Below are positions 1-13,020 of a stretch of 64,000 nucleotides of DNA, piece after piece. The position numbers were made by a program, and so were the translations under genes. Every line of letters starts with the position of its first letter. Within the stretch, counting starts at the first letter, position 1. A model generated the notes under the pieces. The model did no database searches, was not told where the DNA came from, and was given only the letters and a program-made list of their open reading frames with translations. Source of the stretch: Lunularia cruciata (Eukaryota > Streptophyta > Marchantiopsida > Lunulariales > Lunulariaceae); assembly GCA_948567375.1 (NCBI GenBank), contig OX419760.1:35402001-35466000 (forward strand). The letters run 5' to 3'.

Positions 1-576
1 TGACCTATCAGCAAGCTACACCCTTAGATTATTTGCTTGGATGGATGACATGTTGGCCATGGTCCAATCTGGTTGGTCAAACAAGCTTTGATTGGAAGGA
101 ATCTTTTAGGGAATGTTATTGTAGGAATCTCAGAATCACGTGGGTGATGTACTATTGGAAAGATCTCAATGAGACAAACCAGGGGGAGGAAGGCCAACCT
201 TCTTCCCATTGGGAGGGGGGATCGATATATTTTCAAGGCCTAATTCATATGTTTAGGCTTCCAAAGTTTGAGCCTATTTTGGCTTCTGCCCTGTTAGTAA
301 AAGTGCTCTTTTGGTGATACATCTATATGATCTATGTTCTCCATCATGTGTAACATCCTTCCAGATGTTACCACCCCAAGTTTCACCTATAGATCATATG
401 CCTACCTATTGATTCTAAAGTTACCAAGCATGTTTTGATTTTGAGCCTATTAGTAGAAGTACTCTTTTGGTGATACTTCTAGCTTATCTACTTATTCCAT
501 CATGTATAACATCCTTATAGATCCTTACGAAACTAAATTTCATCTCTAAATCATCTATCTAGCTATTGGTATTACA
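1..576 (-). mobile_element. Element B, 3' LTR (truncated by window edge)
   Basis: This is the downstream LTR of a minus-strand Ty3/gypsy element. On the plus strand it ends with ...GGTATTACA, the reverse complement of the family's LTR start TGTAATACC. The purine-rich tract of the element follows directly. It shares blocks with the LTRs at 2722, 4246, 9276, 13021, 13933 and 63203. The outer end and any target duplication lie outside the window. No gene is seen here. Confidence 0.85.
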
Positions 577-591
577 AACCTCCCTCCTTTT
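577..591 (-). other. Polypurine tract of element B
   Basis: Read on the minus strand this is AAAAGGAGGGAGGTT, directly upstream of the LTR start. It is identical to the tract before the 3' LTR of element A at 9261. In this class of element it primes plus-strand DNA synthesis. Confidence 0.8.
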
Positions 592-2721
592 AAGATGCAA
601 CGTCCTCATTGTGAAACTGTTGCTCAAAAGATTTCACTAACACTAGTGCGTGGGTCAAGTTGACTACTAGCTCCCATGTCACCTCATACAAGAGGTACCC
701 TTTTGAGTGTACCAAGTATTCCACACGTGGATGGCGAGTACCCTAGATGTACTTTTGGATAATGCATTCGACTTCATACTCCTCTGTGTCATTAATTAGG
801 GTTGAACAAGGTCAACTTTCTTGGATGGAAGAGAAGTGGAGCGGCTAGGGAGCATATCAACATAATAAGGAAACATGAAACATCAGGTGGATCTTCATAT
901 ATAGCGATAGCTCAAGGTGATAGGCCACGGCACCAATGTGATGAAGGATGGAGAAAGGTCTAATAAAATGAGGTCTAAGCTTACGAGGACCAACTAACTT
1001 GAGGTTGGTGGTTGATAGCCAGACTTGATCTCCTACATTGAACTCCATGTGTTGGTAGTGTGCATCTACATACTACATATTGCTTCTACCAATTTTTAGC
1101 GATCTATAACCTGTGCTTGGCGTGCTCCACTCCTTGTTGGATTCAAGAAACAAAAGTGTTGATAGCATCCACCTTGGTAGCCACCGGAGGGACCTTCATC
1201 AAGCTTGAAGGTGTGAAAGGATGCTCTCCATACATGAGGAAGAATGGTGTGACTTATGTGGAGTCATTCACTGAATTGTTGTATGCAAACTCCACCAATG
1301 GGAGTAAGGCGTCCCAACTCTCTTGCTCATCCAAAGTAAAGCTCCAAAGCATGTCCTCAATAGTGAAACTTTCCCTCTCTATTTGTCCATCAATCTATGG
1401 ATAGTAAGCTATGGACATAGCCAATTTGGTTTTGAAGAACCCAAAGAGTGTTCTCCAAAATAAACTAATGAATTGAGTGACTCTATGAGCACTCAAGATA
1501 AGCCATGATGGGAAATGATTGCATCCAAGTACAATTGAGCTAGTTACGGGGCAGTCACGTCCTTGATGGTAGGACGTACATGAGTCATTTTGCTGAGTCG
1601 ATCAACAAAGACTACAATTGAATCAAACCCAAAGATGGTCTTGGGCAGTTCACCAACTAGATCCATGCTTACTTGTTCCCAACATTGTATAAGAGTGAGG
1701 AGAGGTTGGAGGAGTCCTATGGGAGCTTGATTAGAAGCCTTATTTTGCTGACAAAGTAGGCAACTCCAAACATATCCATCACATCATTGCTTATCTTGGG
1801 CCAATAGTAATGGCGTTTGACTACATCCAACGTCTTGGTCCTTTCCAACATGACCTGTAATGGCAAAATCATGACATTTTGCTAGGATGGTGGTTCTTAG
1901 ATCCATATCATCGGTGATCCACTACCTACCATCACGAAAGGTGACTCTTTGGGTGCTGGTGATGCCTTTGGATGATTGAGCACCTACAATATGTGGATCA
2001 ATTTTTGTAGCAATAAGAATCTTGGGCCAAAATTCAAGTTTCATTTTGATTTCTACCACCAAATTTTTTACCATTGGCATTTAGGTGAATGCATCTGCAA
2101 GTTGCTTCTTGCCTTCCACATATCTTATTGTCAAGTTGAATTGTTGTCTCCATTATGCTCACCAAATCTGTTGACAAGAAAGATCCTTTTATGTCTTGAG
2201 GTAGACTAGAGGTTTGTGGTCCTTCTCTATAACAAATGCTTTCTTACCCAAATAGTGCTTCTAATGCTTGGTTGCAAGGACAATGACTAGCTCTTCTCGT
2301 TTGTCGATGTGATAGTTGCATTTTGTTGATAGCAACTTACGAGAGAAATTTGCAATTAGGTGCCATCCATCCTACTATTCTTGTTGTAAGATTGCTCCTA
2401 TTGCTACACTTGATGCATCTGTAGCCATCTTGATTGGACGTTTTGGGTCATACCATTTCAAGATTGGTGCATGTAGTAATGCATTTTTCAACTCCTAAAA
2501 GGCAAATTCTTGTGTGGTTCCCCATATCCACCTCTTCCTCTTACCCAATAGTATTGTTAGAGGTTGTGCAATCTTGAAGAAGTCCTTGACAAGTTGACAA
2601 TAAAACCCCATCAATCCCAAGAAACTCTTGAGTTGAGTCTGATCTTCTAGAGCAATCCATTTTTGAATGACCTCTATTTTATATGTTAACACTTGTATAC
2701 ACTCCGCACTTACTCTATGCA
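592..2721 (-). pseudogene. Element B pol, distal part: RNase H remnant, integrase, chromodomain (decayed)
   Basis: Reading from high to low coordinates on the minus strand, this begins with the post-reverse-transcriptase stretch KSFLGLMGFYCQLVKDF and an RNase H remnant. A broken integrase follows, then the GPY/F-like module near 857-1048 (GDQVWLSTTNL..LVGPRKLRPHF), and a degenerate chromodomain near 600-780 with the pattern VEYLV.SKGYLLYEVTWE. It parallels element A at 7100-9234 but has more stops and frameshifts. The 5' half of the same element is at 10007-13771, because element A inserted between bases 2721 and 10007. It is certainly non-coding today. Confidence 0.8.
2717..2721. repeat. Target-site duplication, left copy, of element A
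   Basis: ATGCA stands here directly before the LTR start; ATGCC at 10002-10006 follows the LTR end. The 5-bp duplication with one mismatch shows that element A inserted into the pol region of element B. Confidence 0.7.
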
Positions 2722-3451
2722 TGTAATACCAATAGCTAGACACATGATCTAAAGATGAAATTTTTTTGGTACCATCTAGGAGGATGTTATACATGATGCA
2801 CATAGGTATCATCAAAAGAGTACTTCTACTAATATGCCAAAAATCAAAATATGCTTGAAGACTCTAGAATCAATAGCTAAACATATGGTCTAGAGGTGAA
2901 ACTTGGGATGGTGACATCTTGAAGGATGTTACACATGATGGAGAATGTAGATCAGATAGAGGTATCACCAAAAGAGCACTTTACTAATAGGGTAGAAGCC
3001 AAAAATAGCCAAAAAAAACTTTAAAGCCATTTTTGGAGGCCTGAACGGATGAATTAGGCCTTGAAAATGGGGAGAATTGGTTCTCCTTGAGAGGAAAAGG
3101 CTTCATTTCTCCCCCTGATGATTCATCTCATTGAGAGCTTTTTAATAGTACCTTACCCATGCAATTTTGAGCTTCCTACAAGAAGATTCTCTAAAGATTC
3201 CCTTTGATTAAACCCATTTGACCAACTTGATAGGACAAGGACTGACATGTCACCCATCAAACAACAAATCCAAGGATGGAGCTTGCTGACAAGTCACCAA
3301 TCCATGTATCTGATCCAAGAGTGAGGCTTCTTTTGAGAGTATCCTCTTTGCTATATAATAAAGAGAAGGTGCTCCTTTGGAGCATCAAAGGATTGAGTGT
3401 GAAATCTGTGTTTTCTCTCTTGAAGAGTTCTCTTGTCCTTGGATTATTGCA
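2722..3451 (+). mobile_element. Element A, 5' LTR
   Basis: A 730-bp LTR with terminal inverted repeats TGTAATACC and GGATTATTGCA. A TATA-like run (CTATATAATAAAG) lies about 100 bp before the end, followed by a transcribed-looking segment, so the promoter is probably there. A primer site of the initiator-Met type follows. The partner LTR is at 9276-10001. Many substitutions separate the two LTRs, so the insertion is old. Confidence 0.88.
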
Positions 3452-3452
3452 A

Positions 3453-3464
3453 TGGTATCAAAGC
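3453..3464 (+). other. Primer binding site of element A (tRNA-iMet type)
   Basis: TGGTATCAAAGC starts two bases after the LTR end. It differs by one base from the plant initiator tRNA-Met complement TGGTATCAGAGC. The same site occurs in K (63941), D (15160) and, reversed, in B (13008). Confidence 0.85.
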
Positions 3465-4061
3465 GAGTGTTTTAATCCAAGAGAGTGGATCACCCCTCTT
3501 GGAAGAGCACAAGCTATTGTAACTAAGTAATTTGAGGTGGAGAACATAGTGCAATTGCTCGACTTGGGAAAGGGTTTAGAGAGTGGATGGGATGGATGCA
3601 TCGGGAGGACAATTTCCCATACTAGCTTCCCATTCTTGAATCCATTCCACATCAAGATTATGTACATCCAGCGGGAGAAAATAAGAATATTGCTAGTTTA
3701 TCACTTTGGAGCAAAATTCATGGATAAAGTGATGAATTCACCAAACCTAGTGATTCTACTTGTAGTGGTATATGACAGAGAGTGGAATTTAACAATCTAC
3801 ATCCTATTATGATGTTATGGATCTGAATGTACCGAATCCTCACCCTTTCAACCTGCAAGTAGAAATCTGTTATGTAGTTAGACCAAAAGTAATGTTTAGG
3901 GATTTTGTAGCTCACAATTTTGGTGAGGAATATTATCAATGAGTGATGGCTTTTGAGGTCCCAATGGTAGTCCTCATAGTTTGTGCACCCTCCTAAGTGA
4001 TCATTCAAACCCTCTATTGAAGGAGGAAGTAGCAAGTGAACATTGATTGTGTGTAGGAATT
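3465..4061 (+). other. Untranslated leader of element A
   Basis: This is the stretch between the primer site and the first Gag methionine. The matching leader of element B lies in reverse at about 12441-13007. I see no gene or RNA structure in it beyond that homology. Confidence 0.6.
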
Positions 4062-5815
4062 ATGGATCCACAATTGTAGGAGTTGATACAAGGAATGCAG
4101 GGGATGTTGAATGAGTTCTGAGGAATCAAGATGACCATGGAGGCATTACAAAATCAAGTGCAAACTCTCAAGAATGATCAAAAAATGCAAGAAGAGGAAC
4201 TATCTCAAAGCCTAATACCTACAATTGAAGTACTTGGAGAGGCATTGTAATACTCCGAGGATAAGAGAAGAGAGAAAACACAGATTGCACACTCAAACAT
4301 TTGATGCCCCAAGGGAGCACCTTCTCTTTATTATATAGACAAAGAGGATCTCCTCCAAGGAAGCTCCACCATAGGATTAGGGACACAGATAGGTGACATG
4401 TCAGCAAGCTCCACCCTTGGATTACTTACTTGGATGGGTGACCTGTCTGGTCTAGGTCCTATCTAGTTGGTCAAACAAGCTTTGACTGGAGGGAATCTTT
4501 TAGGGAATCTTCTTGTAGGAATCTCAAAATCACGTAAGGTACCGTTGGAAAGCTCTCGACAAGACAAAGCAGGGGGAGAGAAGGCCAACCTTTACTCTAT
4601 TTGGGGGGGGGGCTCCGCACATTTTCGAGGCCTAATTCATCCGTTTAGGCCTCCGAAATTGCCTTCAAAGATTTCAGGCATATTTCGGCTCCTACTCTAT
4701 TAGTAGAAGTCTCCTTTTGGTGATACCTCTTTCTGATATGTTTAGTCCATCATGTGTAACATCCTTCCAGATGTTACCAAACCAATTGTCACCTTTAAAT
4801 CATATGTCTAGCTATTGGTTCTAAGGTTCTCAAGTCTATTTCGGTTTCTGCCCTATTAGTAGAAGTACTCTTTTGGTGATACTTCTATCTGATCTATTTT
4901 GACCATCATGTATAACATCATTCTAGAAGTTACCAAACCGAATTTCACATCTAGATCATATGGCTAACCCTTGGTATTATAGGCACTCGTGCCTATGACA
5001 TTGAACCAAGCCAATGATGAAGCGACATTGTTGTTACGGATGAAGAAGACTTGCAATATCAAGCCTTACAAGGGATAGTGTGCTATGGGAGTAGTGGAGA
5101 ATTGGATCTCAAGAATGAATTGATACTTCAAATTGTTCTTGACAAAGATCATTGAGCATGCCATATGCGTGTTTGCATGTAGGTACCTAACCGATAAATC
5201 CCTCACATGGTATGATGCTTGGGAATGATCAATGTTGGCAAAAAGAAGGGAGGCCACGTGGACAACAATGCAAGGACTTTTGAAGAATTTCCAATCTGTG
5301 GATTTTGTGCAGATGGCACAAATCTAAATATGGGGATTGAAACAAAAGAATAGCGTACAAGAGTACGTGGAAGCATTTTTGGATCTATACGTCTCAATAC
5401 CTAACATGAGTCCAAGAGGGGCTCTAGACAATTTCAAACAAGGGTTGAAGGACCAGATTCACCAAGAAGTCATGGTACAAAATCCTTGCACTATATTTGA
5501 AGCCATTGCTTGTGCTTAGAGAATAGTAGGGGCACTTAGAGGAGGTGAGGAAGTAATTCTGTCTCAACACTATCAGGCATAAATGCCACACATGGGTGGA
5601 CCAACACCTATGGAATTGGGCAACCTTTGGTTTTGAGATAGAGAAGCACAACCACTTCAAGGAGAGCTAGGACGGGTGGAAGAATAGAGAGATGGAGTCC
5701 CACGAGGAGAAGTAACTTGAGGAGAAAAATGGTGTTGCTACAATTGTAGCCGTATTGGGCACATCTCCATCAACTATCATGCTTGTCTCCCTAAAGACCC
5801 TTGGCCTCCATATAG
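4062..5815 (+). pseudogene. Element A gag (broken, interrupted by a solo LTR)
   Basis: The reading frame opens at ATG 4062 (MDPQL), with stops already at codons 6 and 20. It runs through a Gln/Glu-rich N-terminus into PTIEVLGEA, where the LTR at 4246-4981 interrupts it. It resumes at about 4987 with a retrotransposon Gag core (VQEYVEAFLDLYVSIPNMS near 5360). A CCHC zinc knuckle near 5736-5777 begins CYNCSRIGHI, but its last Cys appears changed to Tyr. Gag would form the particle and bind the RNA. Element B carries the same gag on the other strand at about 11000-12400. Many stops make this a pseudogene. Confidence 0.82.
4246..4981 (-). mobile_element. Solo LTR of the A/B family inside element A gag
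   Basis: A single 736-bp LTR in reverse orientation, from TGTAATACTCC to GGTATTATA, with no internal region. It is flanked by GGCAT (4241-4245) and GGCAC (4982-4986), a near-perfect 5-bp target duplication. It splits the gag frame of element A, so it inserted after A did. Solo LTRs arise by recombination between the two LTRs of a complete element. Confidence 0.85.
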
Positions 5816-7800
5816 GTAATCTTTGAACTACATGGAGCAATACATCGAGGAAGAGGAGGTAGAAATCACCTCAAAAAATGAAGATCTCCAGTAAAGGTAC
5901 CTTATTGGCTCAATAGTGGACAAGCGAGGGGAGGAAGAAGATGAGTGTGCAAAGATCTAAAAAGGAAAACCTACAATTGATTGTCGTGAATGAGGTCCTA
6001 GAAGGCAATTAGGTGAGAGTATTAATACAAAGAATTTCTCATCTCACTTTGTTGCAATAAAATTGGGGATGGATCTAGAAGGATAAGAGCAAAGAAGTAG
6101 AGTTACCTAATGGGCAAACAAAGAAGATTAAGTTATTATCCAAAAGTGTAACACTCTTTGTAGGAGAATATCAAGAAGCAATTGAGTGGCAGGTGATACA
6201 ATTAGCTTGTTATGATGCAATCTTAGGCATGCCTTGGATGGAGCAATACAACCCTATGGTAGATTGGAGGAAGAAAGCAGTGAGTACCCGCCAATGGACA
6301 ATCATTGGGGTTAGAGAAAAAGCACATAGGCAAAAATTGCCTCTCTATGTCATAAGAACAACAACTATCTATAAGATAAATAAATGTTTCATGGGTTTAA
6401 TAAGGGAAATCCAAAGTGCACAACTTGATGGAAAAATTCCTGAGAAATTGAAGGATGTGGTAAATGAGTTTCAAGATGTCTTCCCAAATGATCTACCCTT
6501 AAGATTACTACCAAAAAGGAGAGTAGATCATAAAATTGAGATACTTTTGGGGAAGACACCTCCTTGTAAGGCCCCATATCATCTATCACCTCAAGAGTTA
6601 GAGGAGTGTAAGGCTCAAATTGAGGATATGCTACAAAAGGGGTTTATCCACCCAACATATCACCATATGGAGCTCTTGTCTTGTTTGTGAAGAAGGAAAA
6701 TATAATGCTCATGTGCATTGACTATCGAGGCCTCAATCAACAAATAGTGAAGAACAAATATCCTTTAGCCCGCATAGATGACATGTTTGATAAACTCAAT
6801 AGAGCAAGACATTTCACCAAACTGGACTTGTGGAGCGGTTATAATCAAATCCAGATTGAAGAGGAAGATGTATACAAAATTACCTTTTGAACCAAGTATG
6901 GCCACTTTGAGTACCTCATTTGGCCTCACCAATGCACTTGTCACTTTCATGAGTCTGATGAATGACATATTTTGGCCATATTTAGATAAGTCTATTGACA
7001 TTTTCCTAGATGATATCTTAGTATATAATAGGACAATATTGGAACACAAATAACATCTACAAGAAGTCCTCTAGATTCTAAGACAGAATCACTTGTATGC
7101 CAAAATCTCAAAGTGCAAGTTTGGCAAGTCTAAAGTAGACTACTTGGGGCATAGAATAAGTGCAGAGTGTATCCAAGTATTAACAGATAAAGTAGAGGTC
7201 ATTCAAAAATGGAGCACTCTAGAAGATCAAACTCAACTCAAGAGCTTCATGAGGTTGATGGGGGTTCTATCATCGGTTTGTCAAGGACTTCTCTAAGGTA
7301 ACATAGCCTTTAACAACACTACTTGGCAAGGGGAAGAACTGGACATGGAGAATCGCACAAGAGTTAGGCTTTCAAGAACTAAAAGATACCTTGCTACATG
7401 CACCAATCTTGAAATGGTGTGACCCAAAATGTCCAATCAAATTGGCTACCAATGCATTAGGCATAGCAATAGAAACAATCTTACAACAAGAGTGGCATGA
7501 TGGGTGGCATCCAATTTCATACTTCTCTCAAAAGCTATTATCGGCAAAATGCAATTATCATACCACAAAGCGAGAAGAGTTGGCCATTGTCCTTGCAACC
7601 AAGCATTGGAAGCACTATCTTGGCAAGAAGACATTTGTAGTAGAGACACACCATAAACCTCTAGTCTACCTTGTGACACAAAAAGATCTATCTTCTCATT
7701 AAATTCAATGGGCAAAGTGGAAACAACAATTCAATATAACAATCACCTATGTGGAAGGCATGAAGCAACTTGTAGATGCATTCACCAAAATACCGATGGC
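5816..7800 (+). pseudogene. Element A pol: protease remnant, reverse transcriptase, RNase H (frameshifted)
   Basis: The protease-like segment ends near 6193 with DAILGMPWMEQYNP. The reverse transcriptase follows: KAPYHLSPQELEE near 6570, VDYRGLNQQ-like CIDYRGLN at 6715, [18 protein letters not shown] near 6822, a frameshift near 6905, and the catalytic FLDD box at about 7003. RNase H covers about 7390-7710 and includes ALGIAIETILQQ, where the usual catalytic Asp appears as Asn. The enzyme would copy element RNA into DNA and remove the RNA strand. At least four stops and two frameshifts show it is dead. Order and motifs place it in Ty3/gypsy. Confidence 0.88.
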
Positions 7801-9234
7801 AAACAATTTGGTGGCCAAGGTCAAGATGAACTCTAAATTATGGCCAGAGATTCTAGCTGTTACAAAAATAGATCCCCAAATTGTAGGAGCTCAATCATCC
7901 AAAGGCATCACCAACAACCAAGGACTCACTTTTTGTGATGGTAAATTATGGATCCCAAATGCCCTAAAATTATGCACCACCATCTTAGCAGAATATCATG
8001 ATTCTGCCATTGCAGGTCATGTCAGAGTGAACAAGACCTCAGATGTAGTCCAAAACCATTACTATTGGCCCAAAATGAGCAACAATGTGATGGAATATGT
8101 TTGGAGCTGCCTACTTTGTCAACATAACAAAGCCTCTAACAAGGCTCTTGCAATCCTTCCCTACTCCTACGAAACATTGGGAACAAGTGAGTATGGATCT
8201 AGTCTGCAAATTGCTCAAGACCACCTTAGGGTTTGACTCCATTGTAGTATTTTTTGACTAACTTAGCAAAATGATTCATGTACACCCTACCACCAAGGAG
8301 GTGATGGCTCCACAACTAGTTCAGTTGTACTTGGATGCAATCTTCTCTCACCATGGCTTGTCTTGAGTTCTCATCATTGATAGAGGCATTTAATTTACTA
8401 GTCTATTTTGGAGAACACTCTTTGGTGTCTTCAAAACTAAATTGGCCACGGCTTACCATCCATAGACCAATGGCCAAACAAAGCGGGCCAATTGCACTAT
8501 TGAAGATATGCTTTAGGGCTTCACCTTAGATGAGCAAGAGAGGTGGGACACCTTACTTCTATTGGTGGAATTCACATACAACAATTCAATAAATGTCTCC
8601 ACCAAGTCACACAATTCTTCCTCATGTATGGCAAGCATCCTTTCACACCTGTGAGCTTGATGAAGATCTGTCTGGTGACTACCAAGGTTGATTTTGTCAA
8701 CTCTTTTGTTTTGAGAATCCAACAAGGCGTAGAGAATGCCAAAAACAAGTTGCAGATTGCCCAAAATTGACAAAATCAATATGCCAATGCACACAATGGG
8801 CACATGGAGTTCCAAGTAGGCAATCAGGTTTGGTTGTCAACAACCAACCTCACATTAGTTGGCCCTCGTAAGCTTAGACCTCACTTTTTTGGGCCTTTTC
8901 CCATTCTTAGTCAAATCGGTGTTGTGGCCTATCACCTCAAGCTACCACTACACATGAAGATCTATCTAGTGTTCCATGTCTCCTTCCTACACAAATATGC
9001 ACCCCGATCAGACCCTTGTCTCTCCATACAAGACATTCTACCTTGCTTGACCCTCATTGATGGCATGGAAGAATATAAAGTTGAACGCATTCTCCAAAAA
9101 TGCATTCATGGGACTTGTCACTTGTGTGTGGAATATCTCATACAATGGAAAGGTTACCTACTATATGAGTCAACATGGGAGCCAACAGCTAACTTGACCT
9201 ATGCACTAGTGTTAGTAAAATATTTTGAGCAGTA
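7801..9234 (+). pseudogene. Element A integrase with C-terminal chromodomain (broken)
   Basis: The HHCC zinc domain lies near 7990-8130 (H..GH.R......YYWP, CLLCQ). The DDE core follows in pieces: SKMIHVHP near 8265, an IDRG.-F stretch near 8370, and an NGQTK-like end near 8470. A GPY/F module at 8804-8930 (GNQVWLSTTNL, LVGPRKLRPHFFGPF) leads into a chromodomain at about 9070-9210 with VERILQK and YLIQWKGYLLYESTWEP. The frame ends at TAG 9232. Chromodomains on integrases of this clade (chromoviruses) are known to direct insertion toward methylated-histone chromatin. Several stops interrupt the core. Confidence 0.87.
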
Positions 9235-9260
9235 GCTTTGCAATGAGTACATTGCATCTT

Positions 9261-9275
9261 AAAAGGAGGGAGGTT
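9261..9275 (+). other. Polypurine tract of element A
   Basis: AAAAGGAGGGAGGTT lies directly before the 3' LTR and shortly after the pol stop codon. Element B has the identical tract. Confidence 0.85.
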
Positions 9276-10001
9276 TGTAATACCAATAGCTAGACACATG
9301 ATCTAGAGATGAAAATTAGTTTGATAACATCTAGGAGGATGTTATACATGATGGATAGAGGGTATAATCAGAGAAGTACTTCTACTAATAGGCCAAAAAT
9401 CAAAACATGCTTGAAGACTTTAGAATCAATAACTAAACATATGATCTAAAGGTGAAACTTGGGGTGGTGACATCTAAAAGTGTGTTACACATGATTGATA
9501 ACATATATCAGATAAAAGTATCACCAAAAGAGCACTTTTACTATTAAGGTAGAAGCCAAAACTAGCCAGAAAACTTTAAAGCCATTTTTGGAGGCCTGAG
9601 CGGATGAATTAGGCCTTGAAATGACACTAATTGGCTGCCCTTGAGGAGAAATGGCTTGCCTTCTCCCCCATGATTTGTCTCATTGGGAGCTTTCCAATGG
9701 TACCTTACTCATGCTATTCTTAGCGTCATAAGAAGATTCTCTAAAGATTCCTTTTGGTCAAACCCATTTGACCAACTAGATAGGACAAGGACTGACATGT
9801 CACCATCCAAACAACTAATCCAAGGATGGAGTTTGTTGATAGATCACCAATCCATGTATCTGATCCAAGGGTGGAGCTTCCTTTGAGAGGATCCTCTTTG
9901 CTCTATAATAAAGAGAAAGTGCTCCTTTGGGGCATCAAAGAATTGAGTGTGAAATTTGTGTTCTCTCTCTTGAAGAGTTCTCTTGTCCTTGGATTATTAC
10001 A
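9276..10001 (+). mobile_element. Element A, 3' LTR
   Basis: A 726-bp LTR from TGTAATACCAATAG to GGATTATTACA. It is the partner of 2722-3451. ATGCC at 10002-10006 is the right copy of the target duplication, after which element B sequence resumes. Confidence 0.88.
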
Positions 10002-10006
10002 ATGCC

Positions 10007-10990
10007 CTAAGTAGTCTACTACAGACTTTCCAAACTTGCACTTTGAGATTTTGGCATATAATTGATTCTATCACAAAATCAGGAAGACCTCATAGATGTT
10101 GCTTGTGCTTTGTTAGTGTCCTTCTATAGAATAACATGTCACCAAGAAAAATGACAATAGATTTATCCAAGTATGGAAAAAATATGTCATCCATCAAACT
10201 CATGAAAGTGGTTAGAGCATTGGTGAGGCCAAATGGCATCACCAAGTACTCAAAGTGACCATACCATGTTTGAAAGATTATTTTGTGTATGGATTCATCC
10301 GCAATCTTGATTTGGTTGTAATTGCTCCGTAAATCAAGTTTGGTGAAGTGCCTTGCCCCATTGAGTTGATCAAACAAGTCATCCATGCAAGGTAATGGAT
10401 ATTTGTTCTTCATTGGCTTCAATATTAGGGACTGAACCAACAAGTTTGTTTGTTCGCTCCTCGGTAGTCAATGCACATGTGCATTGTTTTGTCCTTCTTC
10501 TTCACAAACAATATAGGAGCCCCATATGGTGATATGTTGTGTTAGATAAACCTCTTATTCAACATATCCTTGATTTGAGCCTTACATTCCTCCAACTCTT
10601 GAGTTAATAGTTGATATGGGGCCTTACAAGGTGTCTTCCCGGGTTTTTATGATCTACTCTCCTTTTTGGTGGTAAACCTATGGGTAAGTCATCCAAAAAG
10701 ACATCTTAGAACTCATCGACCACATCTTTCAATTTCTCAAAAAAAAAGTACATTGTATTAGGCACTCTTGACTTCTCTTATTAAACCCATGAAACATCCA
10801 TCTATCTTACCAATAGATGTGGTCTTTATGACATACAGAGGCAACTCTTGCCTTTGTGATCTTCCTTTAATCCCAAAGATCTTCCATTGACTATTTTCAC
10901 TACTTTCTTTCTCTGATACACTTTGGAGTTGTAGTGTTTGATCCATGGCATACCTAAGATCACATCATAACAAGCTAGTTGTATCACTCA
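10007..10990 (-). pseudogene. Element B pol, proximal part: protease end and reverse transcriptase (broken)
   Basis: On the minus strand, from 10946 downward, this encodes the linker QELPLYVIKTTSIGKIDGCF and then a reverse transcriptase at 10443-10090. Its motifs are [54 protein letters not shown] and IVIFLGDML, in which the second catalytic Asp region reads LGD instead of LDD. It joins in frame order to 2721-592 across the element A insertion. Stops and a changed catalytic box make it inactive. Confidence 0.83.
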
Positions 10991-12440
10991 CCACTTGATT
11001 GCTTCTTGATACCCTGTTACATAGAGTATTTCCTTTTTAGGTAACAACTCAATCCTCTCTCTCAGACCATTAGATAACTCTACTTCATCCTTTGCATCCT
11101 TCCCTAGTTTCATCTACAACCTTATTGCAACAGAGCAAGACAATAACTTTTTTGTTGCCCCAAGGTCTATCAACACTCTCAGCGGATTGCTTTCTAATAC
11201 TCCATTTGCAAAAATTAAGTGTGCATTTATCTTCCTCCTTCTTTGCACACTCGTCCTCTTCATCCCCTTGCTTTTTACTCTTCTTCACTAAGCCAATAAG
11301 GCCACGAGGTACATTTATTGGCAATCTTTGTTTTTAGATGCGGTTTCCATATTTTCCTCTTCAATTTGTCTCTCCATGTGGTTCAGAGGTTGCTTGTATG
11401 GAACCCAAGGGCCTCTAAGATGACGAGCACGACAATTGATGGCTATGTGCCCAATTCTGCTACAATTGTAACATCATCATTGTTTTGCTCAAGCCTCTTC
11501 TCCTTGTGGGACTCCTTCTCTCCTTTCTTTGATCCATCTTCATTCTCCTTGGAGAGGTCTTACTCCTCTATCTTGGAACCAAATTTTGCCCAATTCCATA
11601 GGTCTTGGTCCACCAAAATGGTGTGTCTAAGCCCAATAGTTTTACATTAGTGTTATTGCTTCTCCTCCTCAAAGTGCCCCTATTATTCTTTGGGTGCATG
11701 CAATGGCTTCAAAAATAGTACAAGGATTTTTCCCCATTACCTCTTGGTGAATCCTTTCTTTTAATCCTCTCTTGAAATTGTCAAGAGATTCGGTTGGATT
11801 CATATCTATTATCACAACCTGTAGAACCAAAAATGCCTCAACATACTCTTGTATGCTATTCTTCTACTTCAACCCCCAAAGTCTAGTTCAGGCCATTTGC
11901 ACAAAATCCATCAATTAGGAATTCTTGAGAAAATCTTCTTGCATTGTTGTCCAAGTGACCTCTCTTCCTTCTACCAACAATGATTGTTCCCAAGCGTCAG
12001 ACCATGTGAGGGCCTTATTGGTTAAGTACCCACATGCAAACACACCTTCAGAATGATCAATGACCTTTGTTGTGAACAATCAAAGGTATCTATTCATTCT
12101 TGAAATCCAATTTTCCACTACTCCCATGGAATCTTGTCCCTTGTAAGGCATGATGTTGCATATCTTCTTCATTCATAATAACAATGTGGCTTGGTTGTTG
12201 ATTGAAATCGATGTCATCGACATGCATAACTCTCCAAGTACTTCAATTGTTGGTGTTGGTTGTTGAGATGGCTCCCCTTCTTGCATTACTTGATCCATCT
12301 TGACAACATGTACTTGATGTTGCAATTCCTCCATGGTCATCTTGATTTCTTGAAACTCGTTCAACATCCCCTGCATTCCTTACATCAACTCTTACAATTG
12401 CAGATCCTTGATTCCTATACACAGTCAATATTCACTTGCT
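10991..12440 (-). pseudogene. Element B gag (broken)
   Basis: This is the minus-strand counterpart of the element A gag. The best preserved part, 12173-12376, has MQGMLNEFQEIKMTMEELQ and PTIEVLGE, and is the same N-terminal helix region as in A but without the solo LTR. The Gag core and zinc-knuckle regions lie between about 11000 and 12100 in several frames. No frame is open for the whole length. Confidence 0.75.
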
Positions 12441-13007
12441 ACTTCATACTTCAATAGAGGGTTAGAATGATCACTCATGAGGGTGCAAAAACTATGGGGA
12501 CTAGCATTGAGACCTCAGAGGCCATCACTTGTTGATAATATTTCTCACCAAAATTGCAAAATAGAAAATCCCTAAATATAGCTTTTGGTCTAGCTACATG
12601 ATAGATTTCTACTTATGTATTGAAAGGGTGAGGATTTGGTAAATTCAGACCCATAACATCATAATAGGATTTAGATTGTCAAATCCCACTCTTTGTCGTA
12701 TATAACCACAGGTAGAATCACCGAGTTTGGTGAATTCATCATTATGTCCATGAATTCTGCTCCAAAGTAATAAACTAGTGATACTCTCATTTTCTCACAC
12801 TAGATGTACATAATCTTGATGTGGAATGGATTCAAGAATGGGAAGCTAGGTGCAAGAAATTGTCCTCTCGGTGCATCCATCCCATCCGCTCTCTAAAGCC
12901 CTTCCCAAGTCTAGCAATTGCACTATGTTCTCCATCTCAAATTACTTAGTTATAGTAGCTTGTGCTCTTCCAAGAGGGATGATCCACTCTCTTGGATTAA
13001 AACAATT

Positions 13008-13019
13008 GCTTTGATATCA
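13008..13019 (-). other. Primer binding site of element B (tRNA-iMet type)
   Basis: The minus strand reads TGATATCAAAGC just inside the 5' LTR, two mismatches from the initiator tRNA-Met complement and one from the site in A. The gag leader lies between here and about 12441. Confidence 0.75.
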
Positions 13020-13020
13020 T